Part shown: positions 42,993 to 52,673 of the stretch, one piece after another
Layout of the letters: every line of letters starts with the position of its first letter
Position numbering within the stretch: position 1 is the first letter of the stretch
Source: Nitrospira sp.
GTDB taxonomy: Bacteria; Nitrospirota; Nitrospiria; Nitrospirales; Nitrospiraceae
Assembly (NCBI GenBank): GCA_022226955.1
Contig: CP092079.1
Location: forward strand, 270,766-334,765
Reading direction: 5' to 3'
DNA length: 64,000 nt
Notes under the pieces: generated by a model
What the model was told of the DNA's origin: nothing
The model's input: the letters and a program-made list of their open reading frames with translations, nothing else
Database searches by the model: none
Program-made: the position numbers and the translations under genes

Positions 42993-43032
42993 GTATATAC
43001 GAAATGATATAGGCCTGGAAGCAGGCTGTCAA
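42993..43032 (-). promoter_or_regulatory. vapBC promoter with operator-like palindromes
   Basis: TTGACA (43027-43032) and TATCAT (43004-43009) are 17 bp apart. Between them lies GCCTG-cttc-CAGGC, and just downstream of the -10 lies the palindrome GTATATAC (42993-43000). Both are good candidates for VapB(C) autoregulation. Confidence 0.6.
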
Positions 43033-43060
43033 TTAGGAATCTGAGAGTCGTAAGGCCTGG

Positions 43061-44401
43061 CTAGCTTGCCAAGAACCGCTCCAAGAACGTCGTGGAGACG
43101 TGGCCTTTTTGGAAGTCGGGGTCGTCGAGGATTCGGCGGTGGAGCGGAATGGTGGTTTTGATGCCTTCGATGACGAATTCGTCGAGGGCGCGGCGCATGC
43201 GGGCCATGCATTCCTGCCGGTCGCGGCCGTGGGTGATTAGTTTCGCGATCATTGAATCGTAGTAAGGCGACACGACCGAGCCTGACTCCATCACGGAATC
43301 GACGCGCACGCCGAATCCTCCTGGCGGGCTGTATTTGGTGATGATGCCGGGCGAAGGGGTGAACTTTTCCGGGTCTTCAGCGTTGATCCGGCATTCCATA
43401 CTGTGACCGTTCATGACGACGTCTTGCTGCCGCATCGTTAAGGGGAGACCGGCGGCCAGACGGATTTGTTCTTTGATTAAATCGACGCCGGTCACCATTT
43501 CAGTAATCGGATGTTCGACCTGGATGCGGGTATTCACTTCCATGAAGAAAAAGTTGCGGTCTTTGTCGAGGAGAAATTCAACGGTACCGACATTGCGGTA
43601 ATGTGCGGCCTTGACGGCCTCAACGGCCACTCGCCCGATTTCCTTGCGTAGCTTTTCATCGATCGCCGGCGAGGGCGTTTCCTCCAGTAATTTTTGATGA
43701 CGCCGCTGAATCGAGCAATCTCGTTCGCCCAGGTGGATGACATGGCCGCGATGGTCGGCCATGACCTGCACTTCAATATGGCGCGGTTCAAGAAAATAGC
43801 GTTCGAGGTAAACACTTTCGTTGCCAAATGTCGACTTCGCTTCGGCCTGCGCTGCTTGGAAGGCGCGGGCCAGGTCCTCGGCTTTGTTGACGACGCGCAT
43901 GCCGCGCCCGCCGCCGCCGGCCGTGGCCTTGATGATGACGGGAAAGCCGATTTTCTGCGCGGCTTGCAGTGCTTCTTCTTCGCTGCGGAGTTCGCCGGGG
44001 CTGCCGGGAGTGACGGGAAGGCCGCGCTTCATGACGATCTCGCGCGCTTTGGCTTTGTCGCCCAGCATGGCGATGTGTTCGGATGCGGGGCCGATAAATT
44101 TGATGCCGATGGATTCGCACACTTCGGCGAAGTGGGCATTCTCCGAGAGGAAGCCGTAGCCAGGGTGAATGGCATCGGCGCCGGAGATTTCGGCGGCGCT
44201 CAAAACGTTGGGAATATTGCGGTAGCTGAGAGCGGCTTCGGCCGGGCCCACGCAGACTTTTTCGTCGGCGGCGCGGACATGCAGACTTGCCGTATCCGCT
44301 TCCGAATGGATGGCGACCGTCTTAATGCCGAGTTCTTTGCAGGCGCGGATGACCCGGAGGGCGATCTCTCCACGATTTGCGATCAGGACTTTCTTGAACA
44401 C
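43061..44401 (-). CDS. accC: Biotin carboxylase subunit of acetyl-CoA carboxylase
   Basis: The 446-residue ATP-grasp enzyme carboxylates biotin on Acc[21 protein letters not shown], the glycine-rich loop GGGGRGM and the active-site [10 protein letters not shown] are canonical. The start codon is GTG. It is the last gene of the efp-accB-accC run. Confidence 0.95.
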   Translation of the reverse strand: MFKKVLIANRGEIALRVIRACKELGIKTVAIHSEADTASLHVRAADEKVCVGPAEAALSYRNIPNVLSAAEISGADAIHPGYGFLSENAHFAEVCESIGIKFIGPASEHIAMLGDKAKAREIVMKRGLPVTPGSPGELRSEEEALQAAQKIGFPVIIKATAGGGGRGMRVVNKAEDLARAFQAAQAEAKSTFGNESVYLERYFLEPRHIEVQVMADHRGHVIHLGERDCSIQRRHQKLLEETPSPAIDEKLRKEIGRVAVEAVKAAHYRNVGTVEFLLDKDRNFFFMEVNTRIQVEHPITEMVTGVDLIKEQIRLAAGLPLTMRQQDVVMNGHSMECRINAEDPEKFTPSPGIITKYSPPGGFGVRVDSVMESGSVVSPYYDSMIAKLITHGRDRQECMARMRRALDEFVIEGIKTTIPLHRRILDDPDFQKGHVSTTFLERFLAS

Positions 44402-44431
44402 GTAGGCACTCCGAGGTGTATCGACGGCGGA

Positions 44432-45004
44432 CTATTGAGTCGCTTTGGGATCGATCAGGAACAGCGCCTGTCCGTATTCGACGGACTTCGTGCTCTCCGC
44501 CAGGATTTTCACGATACGCCCGTCGGTTTCGGATTCGATTTCATTCATGAGCTTCATGGCTTCGACGATGCAGAGCACCTGGCCTTTTTTCACGTAGTCC
44601 CCGTCTTCCACATAGGGATCGGCATCGGGCGATGGCGACCGGTAGAAGGTGCCGACGATTGGCGAGGTAATGGTGACCATTCCCGCAGTCTCTTCCGCCG
44701 TGGGGCCGGAGGATGCGGCCGGTTGACTGCCGGACTGTGCTGCGGCTGGGGCCGCCTCTTGTACCGAGGTGGTGATGGTCTTCATGCCGACTTCATGCCG
44801 CACGCGAATACGGACGCCCTGCCGTTCGAGTTCGAGTTCGGTCAAATTGTTTCGGCGGAGCAGATCGATCAAGTCTTGGATTTGCTTGGTCTGGGTGCCG
44901 GTCAAGATCGTGTCGGCCGATGCCTGCGCTCCTGGAAACGACTGGGGCAGCACGATTGGGCGAGGCTGCTTTTTCTTCGGACGCGCCGATTGCCGCTTCT
45001 TCAC
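44432..45004 (-). CDS. accB: Biotin carboxyl carrier protein of acetyl-CoA carboxylase
   Basis: The 190-residue carrier ends in a biotinyl domain with the EAMKLM lysine and a preceding thumb ([14 protein letters not shown]). The N-terminal 45 residues are a basic extension ([16 protein letters not shown]) not usual for AccB; the GTG start overlaps the efp stop (GTGA), which supports it. A Pro/Ala-rich linker separates the two parts. Confidence 0.93.
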   Translation of the reverse strand: MKKRQSARPKKKQPRPIVLPQSFPGAQASADTILTGTQTKQIQDLIDLLRRNNLTELELERQGVRIRVRHEVGMKTITTSVQEAAPAAAQSGSQPAASSGPTAEETAGMVTITSPIVGTFYRSPSPDADPYVEDGDYVKKGQVLCIVEAMKLMNEIESETDGRIVKILAESTKSVEYGQALFLIDPKATQ

Positions 45005-45561
45005 CGGACGCGCTCCACATAGGATCTGGTGCGGGTATCGATTTTAATCACGGTGCCTACCTCCAGATAGAGGGGAACTTTGATCGTTGCTCCCGTTTCG
45101 ACGATGACCGGCTTCGTGCCGCCCGATGCGGTATCGCCGCGCACGCCAGGTTCGCCGTCCACGACTTTGAGTTCGATGAAGTTCGGCAGTTCCACATCGA
45201 TGGGCCGATGTTCATAGACCAGGATCTTCACGATCATGTTTTCTTTAATCAAGTCGGCGTTTTCGCCCAGCTGATTTTTGGGAAAGGTCAGCTGGTCGTA
45301 GGCTTCGGTGTCCATGAAGGTGTAGTCGTCGCCGGTGGCATAGAGGAATTGCATCTCCCGCTCTTCAAGATCCGGCTCATCGAACCGTTCGCCGGACCGG
45401 AAGGTGCGATCGAGGATATTGCCAGTCAGGTAACTCTTCAGCTTGGTCCGGACAAACGCGCCGCCCTTCCCTGGTTTCACGTGCTGAAATTCAACAATAT
45501 AAAATGGGTCGCCTTCGACCATGAGACGCACGCCATTACGAAAATCAACGGTCGAAATCAC
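45001..45561 (-). CDS. efp: Elongation factor P
   Basis: The 186-residue factor relieves ribosome stalling at polyproline. The three beta-barrel domains are present, and the loop KPGKGGAF carries Lys32, the position modified by beta-lysylation in bacteria with EpmAB. The modification system was not seen in the window. Start is GTG with AGGGAG upstream. Confidence 0.95.
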   Translation of the reverse strand: MISTVDFRNGVRLMVEGDPFYIVEFQHVKPGKGGAFVRTKLKSYLTGNILDRTFRSGERFDEPDLEEREMQFLYATGDDYTFMDTEAYDQLTFPKNQLGENADLIKENMIVKILVYEHRPIDVELPNFIELKVVDGEPGVRGDTASGGTKPVIVETGATIKVPLYLEVGTVIKIDTRTRSYVERVR

Positions 45562-45603
45562 TGCAGACTCCCTTCGTCCTCACACGGTGAATCGATAGTG
45601 CGG

Positions 45604-46104
45604 TTATGCTGTTCGCCGACGGGTGCGGCGGGCGGGTTTTGCCGCGGCCGCGTCTGTTGTCATGCCTTGCTCTAGGAGATGTTCCAGGAGCCCTTGGAGA
45701 GCGAGGAGATAACCGGCCGGCCCGAAGCCGGAGAGTTGCGCCATCGCCACTCCTGCAATGTATGACCGATGCCGGAATTCTTCCCGCTGGTAAATATTGG
45801 AGAGATGCACTTCCACGGTCGGCAGCGCGACGGCGGCCAGGGCATCCCGAATGGCCACGCTGGTATGGGTGTAGGCTGCCGGGTTGATGATGATCCCGTG
45901 GTAACCGGTTCTCGCCTTTTGAATCCAGGTGACCAGTTCCCCTTCCATATTCGACTGGCGGGTATCGACTTCAATATTCAGGCTTTCGGCGGCCTGCGCA
46001 ATCGCCGTATCGATTTCATCCAGCGTGGTTGTGCCGTAAATCGATTGCTCCCGAGTTCCAAGCAGATTGAGATTGGGGCCATGTAGCACAAGGATCCGAA
46101 CCAT
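45604..46104 (-). CDS. aroQ: 3-dehydroquinate dehydratase, type II
   Basis: The 166-residue enzyme dehydrates 3-dehydroquinate in the shikimate pathway. [12 protein letters not shown], the catalytic Tyr in [14 protein letters not shown] and EVHLSN are conserved. The C-terminal tail is extended and basic ([12 protein letters not shown]). The ATG at 46104 gives the usual start. Confidence 0.94.
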   Translation of the reverse strand: MVRILVLHGPNLNLLGTREQSIYGTTTLDEIDTAIAQAAESLNIEVDTRQSNMEGELVTWIQKARTGYHGIIINPAAYTHTSVAIRDALAAVALPTVEVHLSNIYQREEFRHRSYIAGVAMAQLSGFGPAGYLLALQGLLEHLLEQGMTTDAAAAKPARRTRRRTA

Positions 46105-46209
46105 TTCAGGTACGCACTGCCTCCGAAGTGACACAACAAATTGATGGGACGACCCCAATGTTCAGCGGCGGCATTTTAGCAGCCCCGCCAGAGAGGGTCA
46201 AACCTTTGG

Positions 46210-47055
46210 TTAGGATCGAGACGAGGTTGCGGTAGCTTCTGGAGATGGCCGGTCGCGGCGGCGAGTGTGGATGGATTGCAGTACCTGCTCCAGTCGATGG
46301 ATGGTTGCCTGGTTCCGCGATGGAGCCGGCGATGACATCTGCTCGGAGGCGAGTTCTTGCATGACTATCGCGTCACTGGGCGACAGCTCTTGGACTGGGG
46401 ATTCTTGTGTCTGAGGTTGGTCGGTTTCAAGGGCGAGCGCCATGGCGGCAGTCGCATCGCCGACGATGTCAGGCAAGGCCGATTCTACCGCTGAATCTGT
46501 GCCAGCTGTTTCGTGAGCTAGAGGGGCAAAGGCTGCAATCGTCGATGGAAGTGGCACAGACGTTTCAACCGCAGCCTGAGGCGCAGCTGGCAGCGATTTT
46601 ATCGGTGGAGTCGGTGGGGCGTCGGATGTATTCGGAATAGCGGCGCCGAGGGCGGCGCGCAGCGAGAGCGATTCTTGATCGAGTGGATTGAGGGCCAGAA
46701 TGACGTCGCATGAACGGAGCGCTTCGACGGAGGCCCCTTCGGCGGCGTAAATTTTCGCCAAGGTTCGATGCGCCCGAAGATTTTCCGGACTAATCTTGAT
46801 CGCTTCTTCCAGGATTGCCTTGGCCTTGGTTGGCTGACTCAGCTGGTCATAAGCCCGTCCGAGCGCGACCATCGCCGTAATAAATCCAGGATAGTATTTC
46901 AGTCCGTCTTCGAGGACTCCCGCCGCTTCGGACCACATGCCGGCCTTGGCATATTCTTCAGCCAATGGAATAAAGGCCTTAGAGGTAGGATCTTTCGCCA
47001 GAGTCGTGGCAAGGCGGTCGATTTCAGCGGCAGTGGCCCGGGATCCTGATGCCAT
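46210..47055 (-). CDS. TPR-repeat protein with disordered C-terminus
   Basis: The 281-residue protein has three to four TPR units (about 20-140; LAEEYAKAGMWSEAAGVLEDGL, ALGRAYDQLSQPTKA) and then 130 low-complexity residues rich in Ala, Pro, Ser and Gln. There is no signal peptide. It lies 8 bp after coaBC. A protein-binding role is all that can be said. Confidence 0.75.
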   Translation of the reverse strand: MASGSRATAAEIDRLATTLAKDPTSKAFIPLAEEYAKAGMWSEAAGVLEDGLKYYPGFITAMVALGRAYDQLSQPTKAKAILEEAIKISPENLRAHRTLAKIYAAEGASVEALRSCDVILALNPLDQESLSLRAALGAAIPNTSDAPPTPPIKSLPAAPQAAVETSVPLPSTIAAFAPLAHETAGTDSAVESALPDIVGDATAAMALALETDQPQTQESPVQELSPSDAIVMQELASEQMSSPAPSRNQATIHRLEQVLQSIHTRRRDRPSPEATATSSRS

Positions 47056-47063
47056 TGAGGCTC

Positions 47064-48314
47064 CTATTGTGCGGAAGCCGGAGTCGGTTTGCGAGGTTTG
47101 TCCTTCGCAAATTCTACAATGGTTGTGAGGATATCGTGAGCTAATTGTGTTTTTGGGCGGAGGTTGAAGGTGTGCCGAATTCCGGTGCGGGAAAGAATCA
47201 TCGCGGCATTCCGGTCGCTGCCGAACCCTGCGTCTGCCTGCGTCACGTCATTGGCGACAATCAGGTCGAGGCCCTTTGCGGTGAGTTTTTGGGTGGCATG
47301 TTCGACGAGATGCTGGGTTTCGGCGGCGAAACCGACGAGGATTTGAGAGGTACGCTTGGCCGAAATCATTGCCAAAATATCGGGGACTCGTTCGAGTGCG
47401 AGTGCCGGAATGGCTTCTGTTCCTTTTTTGATTTTCTGTGCCGCAGGGTCTTTGGGACGAAAGTCTGCCACAGCCGCCGCCATTACAACGATCGTGGACC
47501 AGTCGAAATGCGCCGACAAGGCTTCGGCCATGTCGTTGGCCGTGGTAATTGGAATAACCCGTACGCCAGAAGGAGGCGTCAGTGCGGTGGGGCCGCTGAC
47601 AAGGATGACGTCGGCCCCACGGTCTCTTGCCGCTTCCGTGATGGCATATCCCATTTTCCCCGATGAGCGATTGGAGATGTAGCGAACTGGATCGAGCGCT
47701 TCTTGAGTTGGACCGGCTGAGACGAGGATGCGCTGCCCTTTCAAATCAGTGAGCGGAAAGAGAATGCGTTCGATGGCTTCCAGGATTCGCGGTTCTGCGG
47801 CGAGTCGTCCCTGGGCGATTTGCCCGGAGGCGAGCGGTCCTTCTTCCGGGTCGAGGACGATTACCCCTCGTGATCGAAGCATCCGGACATGGTCTTGAAC
47901 GGTGGGGTGAGTCCACATATCGCCGTCCATCGCCGGCGCCACAATCAGCGGGCAGCGACTCGTGAGCAGCATGGTCGAAAGCACGTCATCGGCTAGTCCA
48001 AGCGCGGCTTTGGCCATGAAGTTGGCCGTCGCCGGCGCGATCACGATGGCATCGGCTTCGCCAGGGATGGAAAGGTGCTTCATCTCCTGGTGGGCTTCGA
48101 AGAGGTCGGTCGTCACCAGCTGGCCCGACAACACCTCAAAGGTCATCGGCGTGACAAACTTGGTGGCGGACTTTGTCATGACAACAGAGACGCCAGCCCC
48201 TTGCTTAGTCAAGGCGCGCAGAAGACTCACGGCCTTATAGGCTGCGATACTCCCTGTGACACCAAGCACCACCCGTTTGCCGGCCAACGCTCCTGGCGTC
48301 ATATCTGAATCCAA
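47064..48314 (-). CDS. coaBC: Bifunctional phosphopantothenoylcysteine synthetase/decarboxylase
   Basis: The 416-residue enzyme makes 4'-phosphopantetheine precursors of CoA. The N-terminal flavoprotein decarboxylase (LGVTGSIAAYKAV, APAMDGDMW) is followed by the CTP-dependent synthetase (SAGPTQEALDPVRYISNRSSGKMG). The start is TTG at 48314, with GAGGAG 6 nt before it; an ATG four codons later is the alternative. It follows rpoZ by 3 bp. Confidence 0.94.
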   Translation of the reverse strand: MDSDMTPGALAGKRVVLGVTGSIAAYKAVSLLRALTKQGAGVSVVMTKSATKFVTPMTFEVLSGQLVTTDLFEAHQEMKHLSIPGEADAIVIAPATANFMAKAALGLADDVLSTMLLTSRCPLIVAPAMDGDMWTHPTVQDHVRMLRSRGVIVLDPEEGPLASGQIAQGRLAAEPRILEAIERILFPLTDLKGQRILVSAGPTQEALDPVRYISNRSSGKMGYAITEAARDRGADVILVSGPTALTPPSGVRVIPITTANDMAEALSAHFDWSTIVVMAAAVADFRPKDPAAQKIKKGTEAIPALALERVPDILAMISAKRTSQILVGFAAETQHLVEHATQKLTAKGLDLIVANDVTQADAGFGSDRNAAMILSRTGIRHTFNLRPKTQLAHDILTTIVEFAKDKPRKPTPASAQ

Positions 48315-48317
48315 CGA

Positions 48318-48674
48318 TCACTCCTCCGCGGGAGCAGGCTTGACGGCGGCGTCGTCGACATAGACGCTCAGCTCTTTCTTGATTTCTTTGGCGTCCTCGC
48401 CGGTCATCATGGCCAATCGCTCGGTCTCGCCTTCTTTTCCGCGCTTGGCTTCCTTCATCGCATTGCGGGCTTCTTCGCCGATGAGGTACTTGACCTCCCC
48501 GCGCAACACTTCATCGAGCGCGCCGGTGGTTTCCTTGGTGAAGCGCGAGGCACCGGAATGCTTCGCCCCCTGGAGCAGGTGCTTGGCTCGCTGTGCGGCC
48601 ACGATCACCAAGCGGTGGCGTGAGTCGAACTGGCCGAGCTTGTACTGGGGCAACAAATTGAGCATGTCGATCAT
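48318..48674 (-). CDS. rpoZ: RNA polymerase omega subunit
   Basis: The 118-residue protein stabilises the beta-prime subunit. The core (SRHRLVIVAAQRAKHL and a following ALDEVLRGEVKYL helix) is recognisable. The acidic, charged tail is longer than in E. coli. It overlaps gmk by 4 bp. Confidence 0.88.
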   Translation of the reverse strand: MIDMLNLLPQYKLGQFDSRHRLVIVAAQRAKHLLQGAKHSGASRFTKETTGALDEVLRGEVKYLIGEEARNAMKEAKRGKEGETERLAMMTGEDAKEIKKELSVYVDDAAVKPAPAEE

Positions 48675-49408
48675 GGTTCTGTGATACTCCCTTTGGCAAT
48701 GGAAGACAGGTCGCGGTCTCCCGGTTTAGGTTCTTTCTCAAGAATGAAATTCTGTTCGAGCCAATGCATATCGAGTCGTTTGGTCTTGAGGCGTTCCGCC
48801 AGGAACACGCTCTGGAGCTCTCTGAGGGATTGCTCCAGATTATCGTTGCGGACGATGTAGTAATACTCTCGGTAACTCCACACCTCTTCTTTCACTTTTT
48901 GCAGCCGCCGTTGAATTTCCTCAGGTGTATCGGAGGCCCGGCTCTGGAGTCTGGTGCGCAGTGTGTCCATCGAAGGCGGCAGGATGAAAATATAGACGGC
49001 GTCCTGCACCTTCTTCTTGATTTGCAGGGCGCCCTGAACGTCGATTTCAAGCAGGACATCGATTCCCTGCTCCATCTTATCCATCAGAGCTTTACGGGGC
49101 GTGCCGTACCAATTGCCGTAGACATGGGCATATTCCACGAACTCATTTTTTGCCACCATGTCTTGAAATATCTTTTCTTCGATGAAGAAGTATTCCCGTC
49201 CGTGTTCTTCGCCGGGCCGCGGCTGTCTGGTCGTATACGAAATGGAATGCCAAATCCCAGGAACTGAAGCGGTAATTTGTTTGCAGAGCGTCGTCTTGCC
49301 GGTTCCGGATGGAGCTGAAATAATAAACAAAATGCCCCGCCGCTCGGGAACATAGGGACGCGGATTGGATGCCGTTGACGTCGTACTGGTGCTCATGGTG
49401 CTGATCAT
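48671..49408 (-). CDS. gmk: Guanylate kinase
   Basis: The 245-residue kinase phosphorylates GMP. SAPSGTGKTTL is the P-loop, SYTTRQPRPGE and DVQGA the GMP-binding segments. It has an N-terminal Ser/Thr-rich extension of 20 residues and a longer C-terminal tail than usual. The ATG overlaps the yicC stop (ATGA). Confidence 0.94.
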   Translation of the reverse strand: MISTMSTSTTSTASNPRPYVPERRGILFIISAPSGTGKTTLCKQITASVPGIWHSISYTTRQPRPGEEHGREYFFIEEKIFQDMVAKNEFVEYAHVYGNWYGTPRKALMDKMEQGIDVLLEIDVQGALQIKKKVQDAVYIFILPPSMDTLRTRLQSRASDTPEEIQRRLQKVKEEVWSYREYYYIVRNDNLEQSLRELQSVFLAERLKTKRLDMHWLEQNFILEKEPKPGDRDLSSIAKGSITEP

Positions 49409-50283
49409 TCCACGTTCTGAATTTGTTCTCTGATCCGTTCTAGTTCGGCTTTCATTTGTACGACCGATGCCGTGATGGTGGCATCGTTGGCCTTGGAGCC
49501 GATCGTATTGACCTCTCGCCCCATCTCTTGCAGGAGAAAGTCCAGTGTTTTGCCCACGGACTCCGAACTCTGAAGCGTGTGGTCGAACTGTATCATATGT
49601 GCATCGAGTCTGACCAATTCTTCCGTGATGTCGCTGCGATCGGCAAAGACTGCCAGCTCTTGATGCAGCTTGGCCACATCCGGGATCTCAGCCGTCAGAA
49701 GTTTCTCCAGTCGATGTTTCATGCGATCGAAGGCTTCTTGAGCGACCGATGGGGCTTTGGCCGCCACTTGCGCCTTTAGTCCGCGCAAGGTCTCGATACG
49801 AGATCGAATATCGGCCGCGAGGAGCACGCCCTCCTTCTTCCTCATTTTCACCAGGTCTTGGAGCGCCTGGCCTACCAGTTTTTCAATGAGCGCGGCAAGC
49901 TTCGGATCGTCGGCCGGCTGATCTGAAATTGTAATGACATCGCGGAATCCTGCCAGGAGTCCGATGTCGATTGACCCTTTGAGCTTTAATGTCTTTTGGA
50001 GATTTCGGAGGGTCTGATGGTACTGTTTCGCCAGATCAGCGTCAAGTTGCAGCGACCGGGCTCCTCCCCGTCCGCCCTGCACGAGGACCGTGAGGTCAAC
50101 GCGCCCGCGGCGGCAATGTTCTTGAATGGCTTTCTTGATGTGCTCTTCGCGCGCGCTCATGGTCTTCGGCAGCCGCAGACCGGTTTCCAGAAACCGGTGA
50201 TTGACCGATCGAATTTCGGCTGTCACCTGCCCATCCTGCCAAGCTCCTTGTCGTCGCCCAAATCCGGTCATGCTGGTAATCAT
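49405..50283 (-). CDS. YicC family endoribonuclease-like protein
   Basis: The 292-residue protein has the family start MITSMTGFGR and the C-terminal DUF1732 block ending EINTIGSKAND-like (REVNTIGSKANDATIT). E. coli YicC has RNase activity. It is coupled to nth (4-bp overlap) and gmk, an order common in bacteria (yicC-gmk-rpoZ). Confidence 0.92.
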   Translation of the reverse strand: MITSMTGFGRRQGAWQDGQVTAEIRSVNHRFLETGLRLPKTMSAREEHIKKAIQEHCRRGRVDLTVLVQGGRGGARSLQLDADLAKQYHQTLRNLQKTLKLKGSIDIGLLAGFRDVITISDQPADDPKLAALIEKLVGQALQDLVKMRKKEGVLLAADIRSRIETLRGLKAQVAAKAPSVAQEAFDRMKHRLEKLLTAEIPDVAKLHQELAVFADRSDITEELVRLDAHMIQFDHTLQSSESVGKTLDFLLQEMGREVNTIGSKANDATITASVVQMKAELERIREQIQNVE

Positions 50284-50942
50284 TGTGGGAGCTTTCCTTT
50301 CCAGTGGCATTCTGCGTAGAGCGGGCATGAGTTGCAGAGAGGTTTGCGAGCCAGGCAGATATAGCGTCCGTGTAGAAGCAGGCGTTGCGAAACGGCGGTC
50401 CATTGAGCTTCAGGAAATTGTTTTTGTAGGTCCTGTTCGATCCGTTCGGGATTGTCCGATGTGGTCAGACCCAATCGATTCGCGACTCGTTTGACATGTG
50501 TGTCGACGACGATGGCCGGCCGTCCGAAGGCGGTTCCCAGAATGACATTGGCTGTCTTGCGTCCGACCCCTGGAATGGTTGTCAATTCTTCCATGAGCCG
50601 CGGAACGATCCCGTTGAATCGTTCCGTGACAGCCTTGCCGCATCCGATCAAGTGCTTGGCTTTATTTTTATAGAATCCGGTCGATTTGATCAGCGTTTCA
50701 AGTTCCTGTGGAGGGGCTGCGGCAAAGTCTTGTGGACGACGAAAACGTGTGAACAGTGCTGGGGTAACTTGATTGACCCGCTGATCGGTGCATTGCGCGG
50801 AGAGAATCGTTGCAACAAGCAGTTCCCACGGCGATCGGTGCGTGAGTTCCATTTCGGCCTTTGGCTGGTGCTTGAGCAGCAAGCGCGCCAGCGTGGCCGG
50901 GCGTGTTGTGGCTGATGAATGACGGCGCGAATGAGCGTTCAT
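50280..50942 (-). CDS. nth: Endonuclease III
   Basis: The 220-residue DNA glycosylase/AP lyase removes oxidised pyrimidines. The HhH loop IPGVGRKTANV with its catalytic Lys, the Asp in VDTHVKR, and the [4Fe-4S] loop C-x6-C-x2-C-x5-C (CLARKPLCNSCPLYAEC) are all present. Confidence 0.95.
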   Translation of the reverse strand: MNAHSRRHSSATTRPATLARLLLKHQPKAEMELTHRSPWELLVATILSAQCTDQRVNQVTPALFTRFRRPQDFAAAPPQELETLIKSTGFYKNKAKHLIGCGKAVTERFNGIVPRLMEELTTIPGVGRKTANVILGTAFGRPAIVVDTHVKRVANRLGLTTSDNPERIEQDLQKQFPEAQWTAVSQRLLLHGRYICLARKPLCNSCPLYAECHWKGKLPQ

Positions 50943-50967
50943 TGAAAGTGTCGCGATTCTGCCGCGG

Positions 50968-52659
50968 TTAATTGGGAGATGCAAGTGCAGGATCCGGCGC
51001 CGTCCGGGGAGGCAAATCCGGTTCTTCGGTGCTGGTCATGGTATGGACGCGCGTCGCAAGGTGATCGATCAGCGGCCGCAATGTGGATGCATCCAACGCG
51101 CAAATGCCGATGGCTTGATAACGGCGGCAGAGGGTTTCGGCTTGAGCGGCGGGAAGCCGGTCGCATTTATTGAAGATGAGGACTTGCGGAATTTTGTCGA
51201 GATCCAACTCCTCAAGAATATCCATGACGGCTTTCATCTGGACATCGATGTCGGGCGCGCTCGCATCGACAACATGGAGCAATAAGTCGGCTTCACGCAG
51301 TTCTTCCAGCGTTGTCCGGAAGGCTCCAACCAGTTCTTTGGGAAGATCGCGGATAAATCCGACCGTATCGGTCACGATGACTTCGCGGTCTTGCGGGAAG
51401 CGCAAGCGGCGGCTGGTGGTATCCAGAGTTTCAAAGAGGCGGTTTTCCGCCGAGACATGACTATTAGTGAGAATGTTCAACAACGTCGATTTCCCGGCAT
51501 TGGTGTACCCGACGAAGGAGAGGACTGGAAGTCCCTGTCGGTCTCGGCGTGCGCGCCGTTGATCCTGATGCTTGGAGAATTGTTCGATTTCGCGTTCCAG
51601 GTGAGTAATCCGATCGCGAATTTTTCGACGATCGGTTTCCAGTTTCGTTTCTCCCGGGCCTCTCGTTCCGATTCCTCCGCCGAGGCGCGACAGTTGTGTG
51701 CCTTGTCCGGAGAGTCGCGGAAGCAGATAACGCAATTGTGCCAGTTCGACCTGGACCTTGCCTTCCCTGCTGTGGGCACGGCGCGCAAAAATATCGAGGA
51801 TCAGTTGGGTCCGGTCGATGATTGGGATGTCCGTCATTTCGGCAATCGCTCGGGCCTGGGCCGGAGTAAGCGTTTGATCAAAGATGACCATATCCGCGCC
51901 CTTATGCAGGGTTTGTATCAGTACTTCTTTCAGTTTTCCACTTCCCAGCAGATATCGCTGATGGCCGTCGGCGATCCGTTGCGCCATCTTGTCGATTACG
52001 GCGACGCCAACAGAGACGGCAAGGTCAGCGAGTTCCGCCAGCCGTTCTTCTTGCTCTGCCCGGCCTTGCGACGATGCGCTGACCAGAATGGCTGACTCGC
52101 TTCCGCTCGTCACCGCGTGATGCGTGAGCGCTTCCTGCAAATCCGTTTCAAGATCTTTTATGAACTGATCGAAGACGATGGGGCATCCCTGTAATGGAGT
52201 CGGCTTGAGGACCTCGAAGAGACGCCCCGATTTATTTTGCGGCAGGAGATGCGCCAGATAGAACGTCCCAGGGGTACCATGTTGCGATACGGTGAGGAGG
52301 CCGATCAGATCGAGTCGTAGATAGCCCAGATCGGTTAGATCTTCCTGGCTCAAAGGCCGGTCTTGCAGTTGCGTTCGAATCAGTCGAAGTCCTCGCAGTG
52401 AACGAGGGCCCGCGCGAAACTTCGATAGTGTGGTGGGTGACAACACCATGTCGGTTCCCACGATGATTTCTTGGACGACGCCGCGCCTAGTGAGCAGGAG
52501 CGAGATCGGACGTCGGTATTCAGCCGAGAGTTTCGCAAGCTCTGTAGCCAGTTCGAGTGACAGGACCTCATCGACGGCATTCCGCCGCCGATAGAGATGT
52601 TCTATCGCATCGAGTTGGCTGGCACGGAGCCCGATGGTTTTGCCCTGTATGTCGGGAAT
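50968..52659 (-). CDS. hflX: GTPase HflX, probably from a non-standard ATT start
   Basis: The GTPase splits stalled or hibernating ribosomes. The G domain has GYTNAGKSTL, DTVGF and NKCD. The frame is open well beyond the first standard start (a GTG at 52461, giving 497 aa). The 66 codons upstream encode a good HflX N-terminal domain (IPDIQGKTIGLRASQLDAIE..., RRRNAVDEVLSLELATELA). No ATG, GTG or TTG lies in that part. An ATT at 52659 has AAGAGG 6 nt upstream and gives 563 aa; it overlaps nothing. A rare ATT start or a sequence error is possible. Confidence 0.88.
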   Translation of the reverse strand: MPDIQGKTIGLRASQLDAIEHLYRRRNAVDEVLSLELATELAKLSAEYRRPISLLLTRRGVVQEIIVGTDMVLSPTTLSKFRAGPRSLRGLRLIRTQLQDRPLSQEDLTDLGYLRLDLIGLLTVSQHGTPGTFYLAHLLPQNKSGRLFEVLKPTPLQGCPIVFDQFIKDLETDLQEALTHHAVTSGSESAILVSASSQGRAEQEERLAELADLAVSVGVAVIDKMAQRIADGHQRYLLGSGKLKEVLIQTLHKGADMVIFDQTLTPAQARAIAEMTDIPIIDRTQLILDIFARRAHSREGKVQVELAQLRYLLPRLSGQGTQLSRLGGGIGTRGPGETKLETDRRKIRDRITHLEREIEQFSKHQDQRRARRDRQGLPVLSFVGYTNAGKSTLLNILTNSHVSAENRLFETLDTTSRRLRFPQDREVIVTDTVGFIRDLPKELVGAFRTTLEELREADLLLHVVDASAPDIDVQMKAVMDILEELDLDKIPQVLIFNKCDRLPAAQAETLCRRYQAIGICALDASTLRPLIDHLATRVHTMTSTEEPDLPPRTAPDPALASPN

Positions 52660-52673
52660 AAGCGGCCTCTTGG

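Noticed and set aside
43694..45022. 442-codon open frame on the plus strand
   Set aside because: It lies opposite accC and accB and shows no domain; it is a composition effect.
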